Below, piece by piece: positions 54,472 through 63,234 of a stretch of DNA of 64,000 bases. The position numbers and the translations under genes are program-made. Below the pieces are notes generated by a model that saw nothing but the letters and a program-made list of their open reading frames with translations, was not told the origin of the DNA and did not search any database. How positions within the stretch are numbered: position 1 is the stretch's first letter; each line of letters begins with the position of its first letter. The DNA lies in NCBI RefSeq assembly GCF_000372525.1, contig NZ_AQUR01000105.1, positions 101,435-165,434 on the forward strand, read 5' to 3'. This stretch comes from Cupriavidus neocaledonicus (GTDB lineage: Bacteria > Pseudomonadota > Gammaproteobacteria > Burkholderiales > Burkholderiaceae).

Positions 54472-55503
54472 ATGAGCCAAATTCTGTCGAAGCTGCAGCC
54501 CGCGCGGGTCCCGCAACCACCGCAACCCTCGCGGCTGCCGGCGCCATCGCGCCGGCTGGGCCGCCCGCGCCTGCTGATCGTCGGCTGCGGGGATGTGGGG
54601 ACGCGCTGCCTGCGAATCCTGTCGTCGCGCATGCGTGTCTTCGCCGTGACCTCGCAGCCGGCACGCCGCGCCGAACTGCGTGCCGCCGGCGCGGTGCCGC
54701 TGGTGGCGGACCTGGACCGGCCGGCCACGCTGGCCCGGCTGCGCGGGCTGGCCACGCGAGTGCTGGACCTGGCGCCGCCGCCCGGGCAGGGCGAAGGCGA
54801 TCCGCGCACGCGTGCGCTGCTCGCCGCATTGCGCCGGACTGCATGGCGCCGGACTGCGGGGCGCCGTGCCAGGGCGGCTGCCGGCATGCTGCCCGGCGAG
54901 CCCGCCATTCTACCCGACCGTACCCGGCCCCGCGCTGCGTTTGTCTACGCCAGCACCACCGGCGTCTACGGTGACCGCCAGGGCGCGCGCGTGGCCGAAT
55001 TCCATGCGGTGCGGCCGCAGACCGCGCGCGCGCGCCGCCGCGTCGCCGCCGAGCAGGCGGTGCGCGCCTTTGGCCGCGACGCGGGCTGGCGCGCCAGCGT
55101 GGTGCGCATCCCCGGCATCTACGCCGAGGATCGCCTGCCGCTGGCGCGGCTCAGGCGCGGCACGCCGGCGCTGGTGCCGCAGGACGACGTCTACACCAGC
55201 CACATCCATGCCGACGACCTCGCCCGCATCATGGTGGCGGCTCTGTTCCGCGGCCTGCCGCAGCGCGTGGTCCACGCCAGCGACGATACCGAGCTGCGCA
55301 TGGCGGATTACTTCGACCTCGTCGCCGAGCGCCGCGGGCTGCCGCGCCCGCCGCGCATCACGCGCGGCGAGGCGCTCCAGGTGATCGACAAGACCCTGCT
55401 GAGCTTCATGAGCGAATCGCGCCGGCTCGACAACCGGCGGCTCAAGCGCGAACTGCGCCTGCGGCTGCGCTATCCCACCGTCGCCGACTTCTTCGGCGCC
55501 TGA
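54472..55503 (+). CDS. YeeZ-like NAD-dependent epimerase/dehydratase family protein
   Basis: A 343-residue protein with a Rossmann fold beginning LLIVGCGDVGTRCLRIL after a Pro-rich 30-residue tail. The short-chain type pattern continues with FVYASTTGVYGDRQG, VVRIPGIYAEDRLPLARL and YTSHIHADDLARIMVAAL. It resembles YeeZ-type atypical SDR proteins, of unknown substrate. A low-complexity Arg/Ala insertion lies at about residues 115-150. A CATAAT ends 6 bases before the ATG at 54472, so the message may be leaderless. It is divergent from the reductase gene. Confidence 0.85.
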   Translation: MSQILSKLQPARVPQPPQPSRLPAPSRRLGRPRLLIVGCGDVGTRCLRILSSRMRVFAVTSQPARRAELRAAGAVPLVADLDRPATLARLRGLATRVLDLAPPPGQGEGDPRTRALLAALRRTAWRRTAGRRARAAAGMLPGEPAILPDRTRPRAAFVYASTTGVYGDRQGARVAEFHAVRPQTARARRRVAAEQAVRAFGRDAGWRASVVRIPGIYAEDRLPLARLRRGTPALVPQDDVYTSHIHADDLARIMVAALFRGLPQRVVHASDDTELRMADYFDLVAERRGLPRPPRITRGEALQVIDKTLLSFMSESRRLDNRRLKRELRLRLRYPTVADFFGA

Positions 55504-55569
55504 TACCTCCACCCCAGGTCCTCGTGCCGCTGGCACGGGGATTGCTGCCCCCACGGCGTCGTCTCGATC

Positions 55570-55581
55570 CTGTCTATACAG
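55570..55581. promoter_or_regulatory. HutC-like operator, upstream copy
   Basis: CTGTCTATACAG is the exact reverse complement of the site before hutH (59262-59273) and matches the site in the transporter promoter at 10 of 12 bases. It lies 154 bases upstream of that promoter site, so it could act by looping or be an auxiliary site. Confidence 0.6.
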
Positions 55582-55718
55582 CAACACTTTCCACGCGCCT
55601 GACTGGTGCCCGCAATCGCGGCCGGGTTCAGGACGGTGCATCGCCGCACGGCGGGTTCCTCGATGGAATGCGCTTTTTAAGGCGATTATCCGCCTGGTTG
55701 CTTGGTGGAAGCCCTACG

Positions 55719-55747
55719 TTGACTTGTATATACAGGCATTGTTTAAT
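55719..55747 (+). promoter_or_regulatory. Promoter of the hut-linked ABC transporter with embedded operator
   Basis: TTGACT (55719-55724) and TTTAAT (55742-55747) are spaced by 17 bases. The operator TTGTATATACAG occupies 55724-55735, directly between them. This arrangement fits simple repression by HutC. Transcription would begin near 55754. Confidence 0.72.
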
Positions 55748-55812
55748 GCCCGAAAACGAGCACGGCCACACGCATGGCCTGCCGTCGACGGACACACCAA
55801 AGGAGCGTACTG

Positions 55813-56781
55813 ATGAGGAATCCAAGCAGGTTTCGCGGTAGGGTGGCAGGGCAGGTGGCGGTGCTGGCTGCGGCCCTGGCAGCCAACGCGGCGCACGCGC
55901 AGAACACGCCGGTGACACTGGGCATGAGCGGCTGGACCGGCTTCGCGCCGCTGACGCTGGCCGACAAGGCAGGCATCTTCAAGAAGAACGGCGTCGACGT
56001 CGAGATCAAGATGATCCCGCAGAAGGACCGCCACCTGGCGCTGGCCTCCGGCGCGATCCAGTGCGCGGCCACCACCGTGGAAACCCATGTCGCCTGGAAT
56101 GCCAATGGCGTGCCCATCACCCAGATCGTGCAGCTCGACAAGTCCTACGGCGCCGACGGCCTGGCCGTGCGCGCCGACGTGAAGAGCTTTGCCGACCTGA
56201 AGGGCAAGACCATCGGCGTCGATGCGCCGGGCACCGCGCCGTATTTCGGCCTGGCCTGGATGCTGAAGAAGAACGGCATGTCGCTCAAGGACGTCAAGAC
56301 CACCACGCTGTCGCCGCAGGCGGCGGCGCAGGCCTTCGTCGCGGGCCAGAACGATGGCGCGATGACATACGAGCCGTACCTGTCGACGGTGCGCCAGAAC
56401 CCGGACAAGGGCAAGATCCTGGCCACCACGCTCGACTATCCGATGGTGACCGACACGCTCGGCTGCGCGCCCAAGTGGCTCAAGGACAATCCCAAGGCCG
56501 CGCAGGCGCTGGTCGACAGCTATTTCGAGGCGCTCGAGATGATCCGCAAGGAGCCGGCCAAGGCCAACGACATCATGGGCGCGGCGGTCAAGCAGACCGG
56601 CGAGCAGTTCGCCAAGTCGTCGGCCTACCTGCGCTGGCAGGACCGCGAGGCCAACAAGAAATTCTTCGAGGGCGAGCTCGCCAGCTTCAGCAAGGAAGCC
56701 GCCGCGGTGCTGCTGGACATCGGCGTGATCCGCCAGGTGCCGGACGTGACCAAGCTGTACGACGCGCGTTTCCTCAAGTAA
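55813..56781 (+). CDS. ABC transporter substrate-binding protein (NitT/TauT type, hut-linked)
   Basis: A 322-residue periplasmic-binding protein. A signal peptide (VAVLAAALAANAAHA) precedes the SsuA/THI5-like fold: LGMSGWTGFAPLTLADKAGIFKKNGVDVEIKMI, HLALASGAIQCAATTVET and the ligand-site region GVDAPGTAPYFGLAWML. AAAGGAG precedes the ATG at 55813. The HutC-like operator in its promoter and the hut genes downstream suggest that it binds histidine, urocanate or another imidazole, rather than the sulfonates or nitrate of namesake systems; that is inference. Confidence 0.88.
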   Translation: MRNPSRFRGRVAGQVAVLAAALAANAAHAQNTPVTLGMSGWTGFAPLTLADKAGIFKKNGVDVEIKMIPQKDRHLALASGAIQCAATTVETHVAWNANGVPITQIVQLDKSYGADGLAVRADVKSFADLKGKTIGVDAPGTAPYFGLAWMLKKNGMSLKDVKTTTLSPQAAAQAFVAGQNDGAMTYEPYLSTVRQNPDKGKILATTLDYPMVTDTLGCAPKWLKDNPKAAQALVDSYFEALEMIRKEPAKANDIMGAAVKQTGEQFAKSSAYLRWQDREANKKFFEGELASFSKEAAAVLLDIGVIRQVPDVTKLYDARFLK

Positions 56782-56809
56782 CCCGGCAGTTTTCAGGAGG
56801 CGTGACGTC

Positions 56810-57676
56810 ATGACGCAAGCCCGTATAGGTTCACCCGCCCCGGCCTCCGCCGTGGCGGCCCCCGCGGGGGCAGCGCCGCAGCGCCGGCGCCATCCGTGGC
56901 TGGCACCGCTGGTGCCGGTGGCGCCCAACACCCGCTGGATGCTGGGCCTGTCCTTCTTCGTGCTGTTCTTCGGCGTGTGGGCCGTGGTGACGCTGGGCGG
57001 CTTCGTGCCGCGCACGTTCCTGGCCGATCCGATGACGATGGCCAGGGAGGGCATGACCCTGTTCACCGAGTACAACTTCATCGGCGACATCGGCATGACC
57101 GTGTGGCGCGTGGTCGGCGGCTTCGTGCTGGCGGCGGTGATCGCGGTGCCGCTGGGCATCTTCATGGGCGCATACAAGGCGGCCGAGGCCTTCTTCGAGC
57201 CCTTTGTCTCGTTCTGCCGCTACCTGCCCGCGTCCGCCTTCATCCCGCTGCTGATCCTGTGGGCCGGCATCGGCGAGACCCAGAAGCTGCTGGTGATCTT
57301 CATCGGCTCGTTCTTCCAGATCGTGCTGATGGTGGCGGTGGCGGTCGGCGGCGCGCGCAAGGACCTGGTCGAGGCCGCGTACACGCTGGGCGCCAACAGC
57401 GCCGGCATCGTGCGCCGCGTGCTGATCCCGGGCGCGGCGCCGGAAATCGCCGAGATCCTGCGGCTGGTGCTGGGCTGGGCCTGGACCTACGTGATCGTGG
57501 CGGAACTGATCGGCTCGTCGTCGGGCATCGGCCACATGATCACCGACAGCCAGGCGCTGCTCAATACCGGGCAGATCATCTTCGGCATCATCGTGATCGG
57601 CTGCATCGGCCTGGTCTCGGACCTTGTCTTCAAGCGCGCCAACCAGCGCCTGTTCCCGTGGAGTTCGATCCAATGA
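56810..57676 (+). CDS. ABC transporter permease (NitT/TauT type, hut-linked)
   Basis: A 288-residue inner-membrane permease with about six spans. The family coupling loop is GGARKDLVEAAYTLGANSAGIVRRVLIPGAAPEIAEILRLVLGWAWTYVIVAEL. SFCRYLPASAFIPLLILWAGIGE is typical of SsuC-like members. The first 40 residues are a Pro/Ala-rich tail. Its stop overlaps the ATPase start by ATGA. Confidence 0.93.
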   Translation: MTQARIGSPAPASAVAAPAGAAPQRRRHPWLAPLVPVAPNTRWMLGLSFFVLFFGVWAVVTLGGFVPRTFLADPMTMAREGMTLFTEYNFIGDIGMTVWRVVGGFVLAAVIAVPLGIFMGAYKAAEAFFEPFVSFCRYLPASAFIPLLILWAGIGETQKLLVIFIGSFFQIVLMVAVAVGGARKDLVEAAYTLGANSAGIVRRVLIPGAAPEIAEILRLVLGWAWTYVIVAELIGSSSGIGHMITDSQALLNTGQIIFGIIVIGCIGLVSDLVFKRANQRLFPWSSIQ

Positions 57677-58452
57677 GCGCACTGTCCATCCAGCAGGTCT
57701 CACGGACCTTCTCCAACCCGCGCGGCGGCCAGACGCTGGCGCTGCAGCCGGTCGATTTCGAAGTCCGCGACAACGACTTCGTCACCATCCTGGGCCCGTC
57801 GGGCTGCGGCAAGTCCACGCTGCTGCGCATCGTCGCGGGGCTGGATACCCCGACCAGCGGGCGCGTGCTGCTGGACGGCCAGCCGGTGTTCGCGCCCGGC
57901 GCGGACCGCGGCATGGTGTTCCAGTCGTACACGCTGTTCCCGTGGCTGACGATCGAGCAGAACGTGCGCTTCGGCCTGCGCGAGCGCGGCATGAGCGCGG
58001 CCGAGCAGAAGGAGCGCAGCGACTTCTTTATCCAGCGCGTGGGGCTGCGCGGCTTCGAGCATCACTTCCCCAAGCAGCTGTCGGGCGGCATGCAGCAGCG
58101 CACCGCGATCGCGCGCGCGCTGGCCAACGATCCCAAGATCCTGCTGCTCGACGAACCGTTCGGCGCGCTCGACAACCAGACCCGGGTGCTGATGCAGGAG
58201 CTGCTGCTGGGCATCTGGGAGGCGTCGCGCAAGACGGTATTATTCGTGACCCACGATATCGACGAGGCCATCTTCATGGCCAACCGGGTGGCGGTGTTTT
58301 CCGCCAGGCCGGGTCGGATCAAGAGCGAGATCGCGGTCGATTTTCCGCACCCGCGCCATTACACGATCAAGACCACGCCGGAGTTCTCCGCGCTCAAGGC
58401 GCGGCTGACCGAGGAAATCCGCGCCGAGGCCATGGCCGCGGCCGAGCATTAA
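57673..58452 (+). CDS. ABC transporter ATP-binding protein (NitT/TauT type, hut-linked)
   Basis: A 259-residue ATPase. Walker A is GPSGCGKSTLLR, the signature LSGGMQQRTAIARAL and Walker B ILLLDEPFGALD. MVFQSYTLFPWLTIEQNV and VTHDIDEAIFMANRV are typical of SsuB/TauB-like members. The ATG at 57673 overlaps the permease stop. hutC follows after six bases. Confidence 0.95.
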   Translation: MSALSIQQVSRTFSNPRGGQTLALQPVDFEVRDNDFVTILGPSGCGKSTLLRIVAGLDTPTSGRVLLDGQPVFAPGADRGMVFQSYTLFPWLTIEQNVRFGLRERGMSAAEQKERSDFFIQRVGLRGFEHHFPKQLSGGMQQRTAIARALANDPKILLLDEPFGALDNQTRVLMQELLLGIWEASRKTVLFVTHDIDEAIFMANRVAVFSARPGRIKSEIAVDFPHPRHYTIKTTPEFSALKARLTEEIRAEAMAAAEH

Positions 58453-58458
58453 GATCTT

Positions 58459-59220
58459 ATGAACCACGCCGCCGGCACCCCGACTTCCGCTTCTGCCTCT
58501 CCCACCGCGCTCTACCAGCAGGTGAAGGAGTACATCGCCCGCCAGATCCAGAGCGGCGCGTGGCAGCCGGGCGACCGGGTGCCGTCGGAACAGGAACTGG
58601 TGAACCGCTTCGGGGTCTCGCGCATGACCGTCAACCGGGCGCTGCGCGAGCTGCAGGAGCAGGGCCGGGTGGTGCGCGTGGCCGGCGTGGGCACCTTCGT
58701 CGCCGAGCACAAGCCGCAGTCGACGCTGCTGTCGGTGGTCAACCTGCAGGACGAGATCCGCATGCGCGGGCATGACTATGCCTGCGACGTGATCCTGGTG
58801 GAGCGGGTCTCGGCCTCGATCGAGGTGGCGGCGGCGCTGGAGCTTCGCACCGGCGAGTCGGTGTTCCATTCCGTCTGCGTGCACCGCGAGGACGGCGTGC
58901 CGGTGCAACTGGAAGACCGCTATGTCAATCCACGCGTGGCGCCCGACTTCATCACCCAGGATTTCAGCGCGACCCAGCCCGGCGAATACCTGCTGCGCCA
59001 CGTGCCCTACGACCAGGTCGAGCATGTGGTCGACGCCATTGCCGCCACGCCGGAACAGGCCGCGCAGCTGGAAATGCCGCCCACGCAGGCCTGCCTGATG
59101 TTGACGCGCCGCACCTGGACCAACGGCGTGCCGGTGACCTTTGTACGCTGCCTGCACCCGGGCAACCGCTATCGCCTCGGCAGCCGCTTCCGCGCCGACG
59201 GCAATCCTGCTTTCGGCTGA
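58459..59220 (+). CDS. hutC: Histidine utilization repressor HutC
   Basis: A 253-residue GntR-family regulator of the HutC/UTRA type. The winged helix is ALYQQVKEYIARQIQSGAWQPGDRVPSEQELVNRFGVSRMTVNRALRELQEQGRVVRVAGVGTFVAE. The UTRA effector domain carries DRYVNPRVAPDFITQDFS and EYLLRHVPYDQVEHVVDA, typical of urocanate-sensing HutC. It is likely to bind the three CTGTNTATACAG sites in this locus and to be released by urocanate. It lies six bases after the transporter ATPase gene and before hutH. Confidence 0.94.
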   Translation: MNHAAGTPTSASASPTALYQQVKEYIARQIQSGAWQPGDRVPSEQELVNRFGVSRMTVNRALRELQEQGRVVRVAGVGTFVAEHKPQSTLLSVVNLQDEIRMRGHDYACDVILVERVSASIEVAAALELRTGESVFHSVCVHREDGVPVQLEDRYVNPRVAPDFITQDFSATQPGEYLLRHVPYDQVEHVVDAIAATPEQAAQLEMPPTQACLMLTRRTWTNGVPVTFVRCLHPGNRYRLGSRFRADGNPAFG

Positions 59221-59261
59221 TTCCACAAGAATCCGCCTGCGCCTCCAAATTTTTACCTAAG

Positions 59262-59273
59262 CTGTATAGACAG
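59262..59273. promoter_or_regulatory. HutC-like operator before hutH
   Basis: CTGTATAGACAG lies 10 bases before the hutH ATG. It is the reverse complement of the site at 55570-55581. Its location would block transcription of hutH-hutU-hutD-hutI. Confidence 0.68.
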
Positions 59274-59283
59274 GAACATACAA

Positions 59284-60858
59284 ATGACTGCCAGCCCACA
59301 TGACCAAGCCTCCCGTCCGCTGCTGACCCTGCAGCCGGGCCAAGTCACCCTGGCCGACCTGCGCCGCATCTATCGCGGTGAAGTGCGTCTGGCCATGGCC
59401 GATTCCGCCTGGGCCGGCGTGCGCGCCGCGCAGGCCACGGTGCAGGACATCATCGACGCCGATGCCGTGGTCTACGGCATCAACACCGGTTTCGGCAAGC
59501 TGGCGCAAACGCGCATCCCCAACGACAAGCTGGCGCAGCTGCAGCGCAACCTGGTGCTGTCGCACAGCGTCGGCACCGGCCCGGACCTGGCCGAGGACAC
59601 CGTGCGGCTGATCCTGGCGACCAAGGCGGTCAGCCTGGCGCGCGGCCATTCGGGCGTGCGTCCGGCGCTGATCGAGGCCTTGCTGGCGCTGGTCAATCAC
59701 GGCGTGACGCCGTGCATTCCCGCCAAGGGCTCGGTGGGCGCGTCGGGCGACCTGGCGCCGCTCGCGCATATGTCGTGCACGCTGATCGGCGTGGGCGAGG
59801 TGCTGGTCGACGGCAAGCGCGTGCCGGCCGCCGAAGGCCTGGCCCATGCCGGCCTGCAAGCTTTCGAACTGGGCCCGAAGGAAGGCCTGGCGCTGCTCAA
59901 TGGCACCCAGGTGTCGACCGCGCTGGCGCTGGCCGGGCTGTTCGCCGCCGAAGACGCGTTTGCCGCGGGCCTGGTCGCCGGCGCGCTGTCGCTGGAGGCG
60001 ATCAAGGGCTCGGTCAAGCCGTTCGATGCCCGCATCCATGCGGCGCGCGGCCAGGCCGGCCAGATTGCCGTGGCCGGCGCGGTGCGCGCGATGCTGGAGG
60101 GCAGCGAGATCGTCGACTCGCACAAGACCTGCGGCCGCGTGCAGGACCCGTACTCGATCCGCTGCCAGCCGCAGGTGATGGGCGCGTGCCTGGACAACCT
60201 GCAGCATGCCGCGCGCATCCTGCAGATCGAAGCCAATGCCGCGTCGGACAACCCGCTGGTGTTCTCCGAGCAGGGCGACGTGGTCTCCGGCGGCAACTTC
60301 CACGCCGAGCCGGTGGCCTTCGCCGCCGACATCATCGCGCTGGCGATCGCCGAAATCGGCGCGATCTCCGAGCGCCGGCTGGCGCTGCTGCTCGATACCG
60401 GCCTGTCCGGCCTGCCGCCGTTCCTGGTGCGTGACGGCGGCCTGAACTCGGGCTTCATGATTGCACAGGTGACCGCCGCCGCGCTGGCCTCGGAGAACAA
60501 GTCGCTGGCGCATCCGTCCAGCGTCGACAGCCTGCCGACCTCAGCCAACCAGGAAGACCATGTGTCGATGGCCACCTACGGCGCGCGCCGGCTGGGCGAC
60601 ATGGCGGCCAACACCGCGGTCGTGGTCGGCATCGAGGCCATGGCCGCGGCGCAGGGCATCGAGTTCCACCGACCGCTGAAGTCGTCGCCGCTGGTGGAGC
60701 AGGAGCTGGCACGCATCCGTGCGCGCGTGGATTTTGTCGAAGGCGACCGCTACCTGGCGCCGGATATCGAAGCGATGAAGCAGTGGGTGGTGCAGGGCGA
60801 TGCGGGGGCGGGGTGGCCAGCTGCGGTGCGGGCAATCTTGCCGACCAACGCGGGTTGA
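59284..60858 (+). CDS. hutH: Histidine ammonia-lyase
   Basis: A 524-residue enzyme that deaminates histidine to urocanate. The MIO prosthetic group forms from ASG in KGSVGASGDLAPLAHMS. INTGFGKLAQTRI, the QDPYSIRCQPQVMGA segment and ANQEDHVSMATYGARR are conserved. The start MTASPHDQASRP at 59284 follows AGGAACA. A slightly long N-terminus compared with Pseudomonas is seen. It starts the catabolic run hutH-U-D-I, behind a HutC-like operator. Confidence 0.97.
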   Translation: MTASPHDQASRPLLTLQPGQVTLADLRRIYRGEVRLAMADSAWAGVRAAQATVQDIIDADAVVYGINTGFGKLAQTRIPNDKLAQLQRNLVLSHSVGTGPDLAEDTVRLILATKAVSLARGHSGVRPALIEALLALVNHGVTPCIPAKGSVGASGDLAPLAHMSCTLIGVGEVLVDGKRVPAAEGLAHAGLQAFELGPKEGLALLNGTQVSTALALAGLFAAEDAFAAGLVAGALSLEAIKGSVKPFDARIHAARGQAGQIAVAGAVRAMLEGSEIVDSHKTCGRVQDPYSIRCQPQVMGACLDNLQHAARILQIEANAASDNPLVFSEQGDVVSGGNFHAEPVAFAADIIALAIAEIGAISERRLALLLDTGLSGLPPFLVRDGGLNSGFMIAQVTAAALASENKSLAHPSSVDSLPTSANQEDHVSMATYGARRLGDMAANTAVVVGIEAMAAAQGIEFHRPLKSSPLVEQELARIRARVDFVEGDRYLAPDIEAMKQWVVQGDAGAGWPAAVRAILPTNAG

Positions 60859-60934
60859 GCCAGTCCCGCTAACGTACCAGGCGGCACCAGAAACCAATCG
60901 CGACACCAGCGCCATCCCAAAAGGAGAACAACAC

Positions 60935-62635
60935 ATGAACGCTCCCGAATCCCAATCCCTGCAACGCGGCCAGCGCGAGATCCGCGCGCCGCGCGGAACC
61001 CAGCTGCACTGCAAGAACTGGCTGATCGAAGCCGCCTACCGCATGATCCAGAACAACCTGGACCCCGACGTGGCCGAGCGCCCGCAGGACCTGGTGGTGT
61101 ACGGCGGCATCGGCAAGGCCGCGCGCAACTGGGAATGCTTCGACGCCATCCTCGACAGCCTGCGCCGCCTCGGTGAAGACGAGTCGCTGCTGGTGCAGTC
61201 GGGCAAGCCGGTGGGCGTGTTCCGCACCCACGCCGATGCGCCGCGCGTGCTGATCGCCAACTCCAACCTGGTGCCGCACTGGGCCACCTGGGACAAGTTC
61301 AATGAACTCGATCGCGCCGGCCTGATGATGTACGGCCAGATGACCGCGGGCTCCTGGATCTACATCGGCACCCAGGGCATCGTGCAGGGCACGTACGAGA
61401 CCTTTGTCGAGGCGGGCCGCCAGCACTACGGCGGCGACCTGTCTGGCAAATGGATCCTGACCGCGGGCCTCGGCGGCATGGGCGGCGCGCAGCCGCTGGC
61501 GGGCGTGCTCGCGGGTGCCTGCGTGCTGGCGATCGAATGCCAGGAATCGCGCATCGACTTCCGCATCCGCACGCGCTACCTCGACAAGAAGGCCACCACG
61601 CTCGACGAAGCACTGGCGATGATCGCCGAGGCCACGGCAAAGAAGGAGGCGATCTCGGTCGGCCTGCTCGGCAACGCCGCCGACATCGTGCCGGAACTGG
61701 CCAGGCGCGCGCAGGACGGCGGCATGCGCCCGCATATCGTCACCGACCAGACCTCGGCGCATGACCTGGTCAACGGCTACCTGCCGCAAGGCTGGACCGT
61801 CGCGCAGTGGGAAGACGCACGCCAGCGCGATCCCAAGTCGGTGGAAGCCGCCGCGCGTCCTTCTATCGTCAGGCACGTGCAAGCGATGCTCGACTTCCAG
61901 AAGATGGGCGTGCCGACGGTCGACTACGGCAACAACATCCGCCAGGTGGCCTTCGACGAAGGCGTGCAGAACGCCTTCGATTTCCCCGGTTTCGTGCCGG
62001 CCTATATCCGTCCGCTGTTCTGCCGCGGCAAGGGGCCGTTCCGCTGGGTCGCGCTGTCGGGCGACCCGGAAGACATTTACAAGACCGACGCCAAGATGAA
62101 GGAGCTGTTCCCGGAGGACAAGTCCCTGCACCGCTGGCTCGACATGGCGCACGACCGCATCGCCTTCCAGGGCCTGCCGGCGCGGATCTGCTGGGTGGGG
62201 CTGGACGAGCGCCATCGCGCCGGGCTGGCCTTCAACGAGATGGTGAAGTCGGGCGAGCTGAAGGCGCCGGTGGTGATCGGCCGCGACCACCTGGACTGCG
62301 GCTCGGTGGCGTCGCCCAACCGCGAGACCGAAGCCATGCGCGACGGCTCCGACGCGGTGTCCGACTGGCCGCTGCTGAACGCGCTGCTGAACACCGCCGG
62401 CGGTGCCACCTGGGTCAGCCTGCACCATGGCGGCGGCGTCGGCATGGGCTTCTCGCAGCATTCCGGCGTGGTAATCGTGTGCGATGGCACCGATGCGGCG
62501 GCAAAGCGCATCGAGCGCGTGCTGTGGAACGATCCGGCCACCGGCGTGATGCGCCATGCGGATGCGGGCTATGACCTCGCCCTCGCCTGCGCGCACGAAA
62601 AGGGCCTGGACCTGCCGATGGTGAAGGGCGTATGA
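60935..62635 (+). CDS. hutU: Urocanate hydratase
   Basis: A 566-residue NAD-dependent enzyme that converts urocanate to imidazolonepropionate. The NAD-binding glycine motif is GLGGMGGAQPLAGVLAG, and DYGNNIRQ, FCRGKGPFRWVALSG and DHLDCGSVASPNRETE with the active-site Cys region are intact. A strong AAGGAGAA site precedes the ATG at 60935. Its stop overlaps hutD by ATGA. Confidence 0.97.
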   Translation: MNAPESQSLQRGQREIRAPRGTQLHCKNWLIEAAYRMIQNNLDPDVAERPQDLVVYGGIGKAARNWECFDAILDSLRRLGEDESLLVQSGKPVGVFRTHADAPRVLIANSNLVPHWATWDKFNELDRAGLMMYGQMTAGSWIYIGTQGIVQGTYETFVEAGRQHYGGDLSGKWILTAGLGGMGGAQPLAGVLAGACVLAIECQESRIDFRIRTRYLDKKATTLDEALAMIAEATAKKEAISVGLLGNAADIVPELARRAQDGGMRPHIVTDQTSAHDLVNGYLPQGWTVAQWEDARQRDPKSVEAAARPSIVRHVQAMLDFQKMGVPTVDYGNNIRQVAFDEGVQNAFDFPGFVPAYIRPLFCRGKGPFRWVALSGDPEDIYKTDAKMKELFPEDKSLHRWLDMAHDRIAFQGLPARICWVGLDERHRAGLAFNEMVKSGELKAPVVIGRDHLDCGSVASPNRETEAMRDGSDAVSDWPLLNALLNTAGGATWVSLHHGGGVGMGFSQHSGVVIVCDGTDAAAKRIERVLWNDPATGVMRHADAGYDLALACAHEKGLDLPMVKGV

Positions 62636-63234
62636 GCCCGGCGCTGCTTCAATCCTTCGCGCTGGCCGACATCGCGCCCACGCGCTGGAAGAACGGCGGC
62701 GGCAACACGCGCGAGATCGCCGTGTGGCCGCCGGGTGCGGGCATGGATGACTTTGTCTGGCGCCTGAGCGTCGCCGATATCGAACGCGATGGCCCGTTCT
62801 CGGCGTTCCCGGGCATCGATCGCCAGATCGTGCTGCTCGACGGCGCGGGCGTGACCTTGCGCGCGGACGACGGCAGCTTCAGCCATCGCCTGGCCGGTGT
62901 CGGCGAGCCATTCGCGTTTTCCGGCGATACCAGCCTGCAGGCGACGCTGCTCGACGGCGCCACGCGCGATTTCAACGTGATGACGCGGCGCGGACACTGC
63001 CGTGCGCGGGTCGCGGCGTTCCGCGCAGGGTTTGCGGTCAGCACCGGCAGCCAGACGCTGTGCCTGCTGGCCGTCAGCGGTGCCTGGCAGGCGAAGGACG
63101 CGACCACGCTGCTGCAAGCGGGCGACGGCCTGCTGGCTGGCGCCGCCGCCTCCGCATCGACCCTTGCGTTTGAACCCGCCGGTGACGCGGCGCTGTGCCT
63201 GTGCGTCACCCTGGAAATGGAGCCCGCTCAATGA
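62632..63234 (+). CDS. hutD: HutD family protein
   Basis: A 200-residue bicupin. The start ALADIAPTRWKNGGGNTREIAVWPPGAGMDDFVWRLSVADIERDGPFSAFPGIDRQIVLLDGAGVTL is typical of HutD, which is found with hut genes in many proteobacteria. In Pseudomonas it is thought to tune Hut activity, perhaps by binding formylglutamate or urocanate; the mechanism is not settled. It overlaps both hutU and hutI by ATGA, so it is tightly coupled. Confidence 0.93.
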   Translation: MSPALLQSFALADIAPTRWKNGGGNTREIAVWPPGAGMDDFVWRLSVADIERDGPFSAFPGIDRQIVLLDGAGVTLRADDGSFSHRLAGVGEPFAFSGDTSLQATLLDGATRDFNVMTRRGHCRARVAAFRAGFAVSTGSQTLCLLAVSGAWQAKDATTLLQAGDGLLAGAAASASTLAFEPAGDAALCLCVTLEMEPAQ

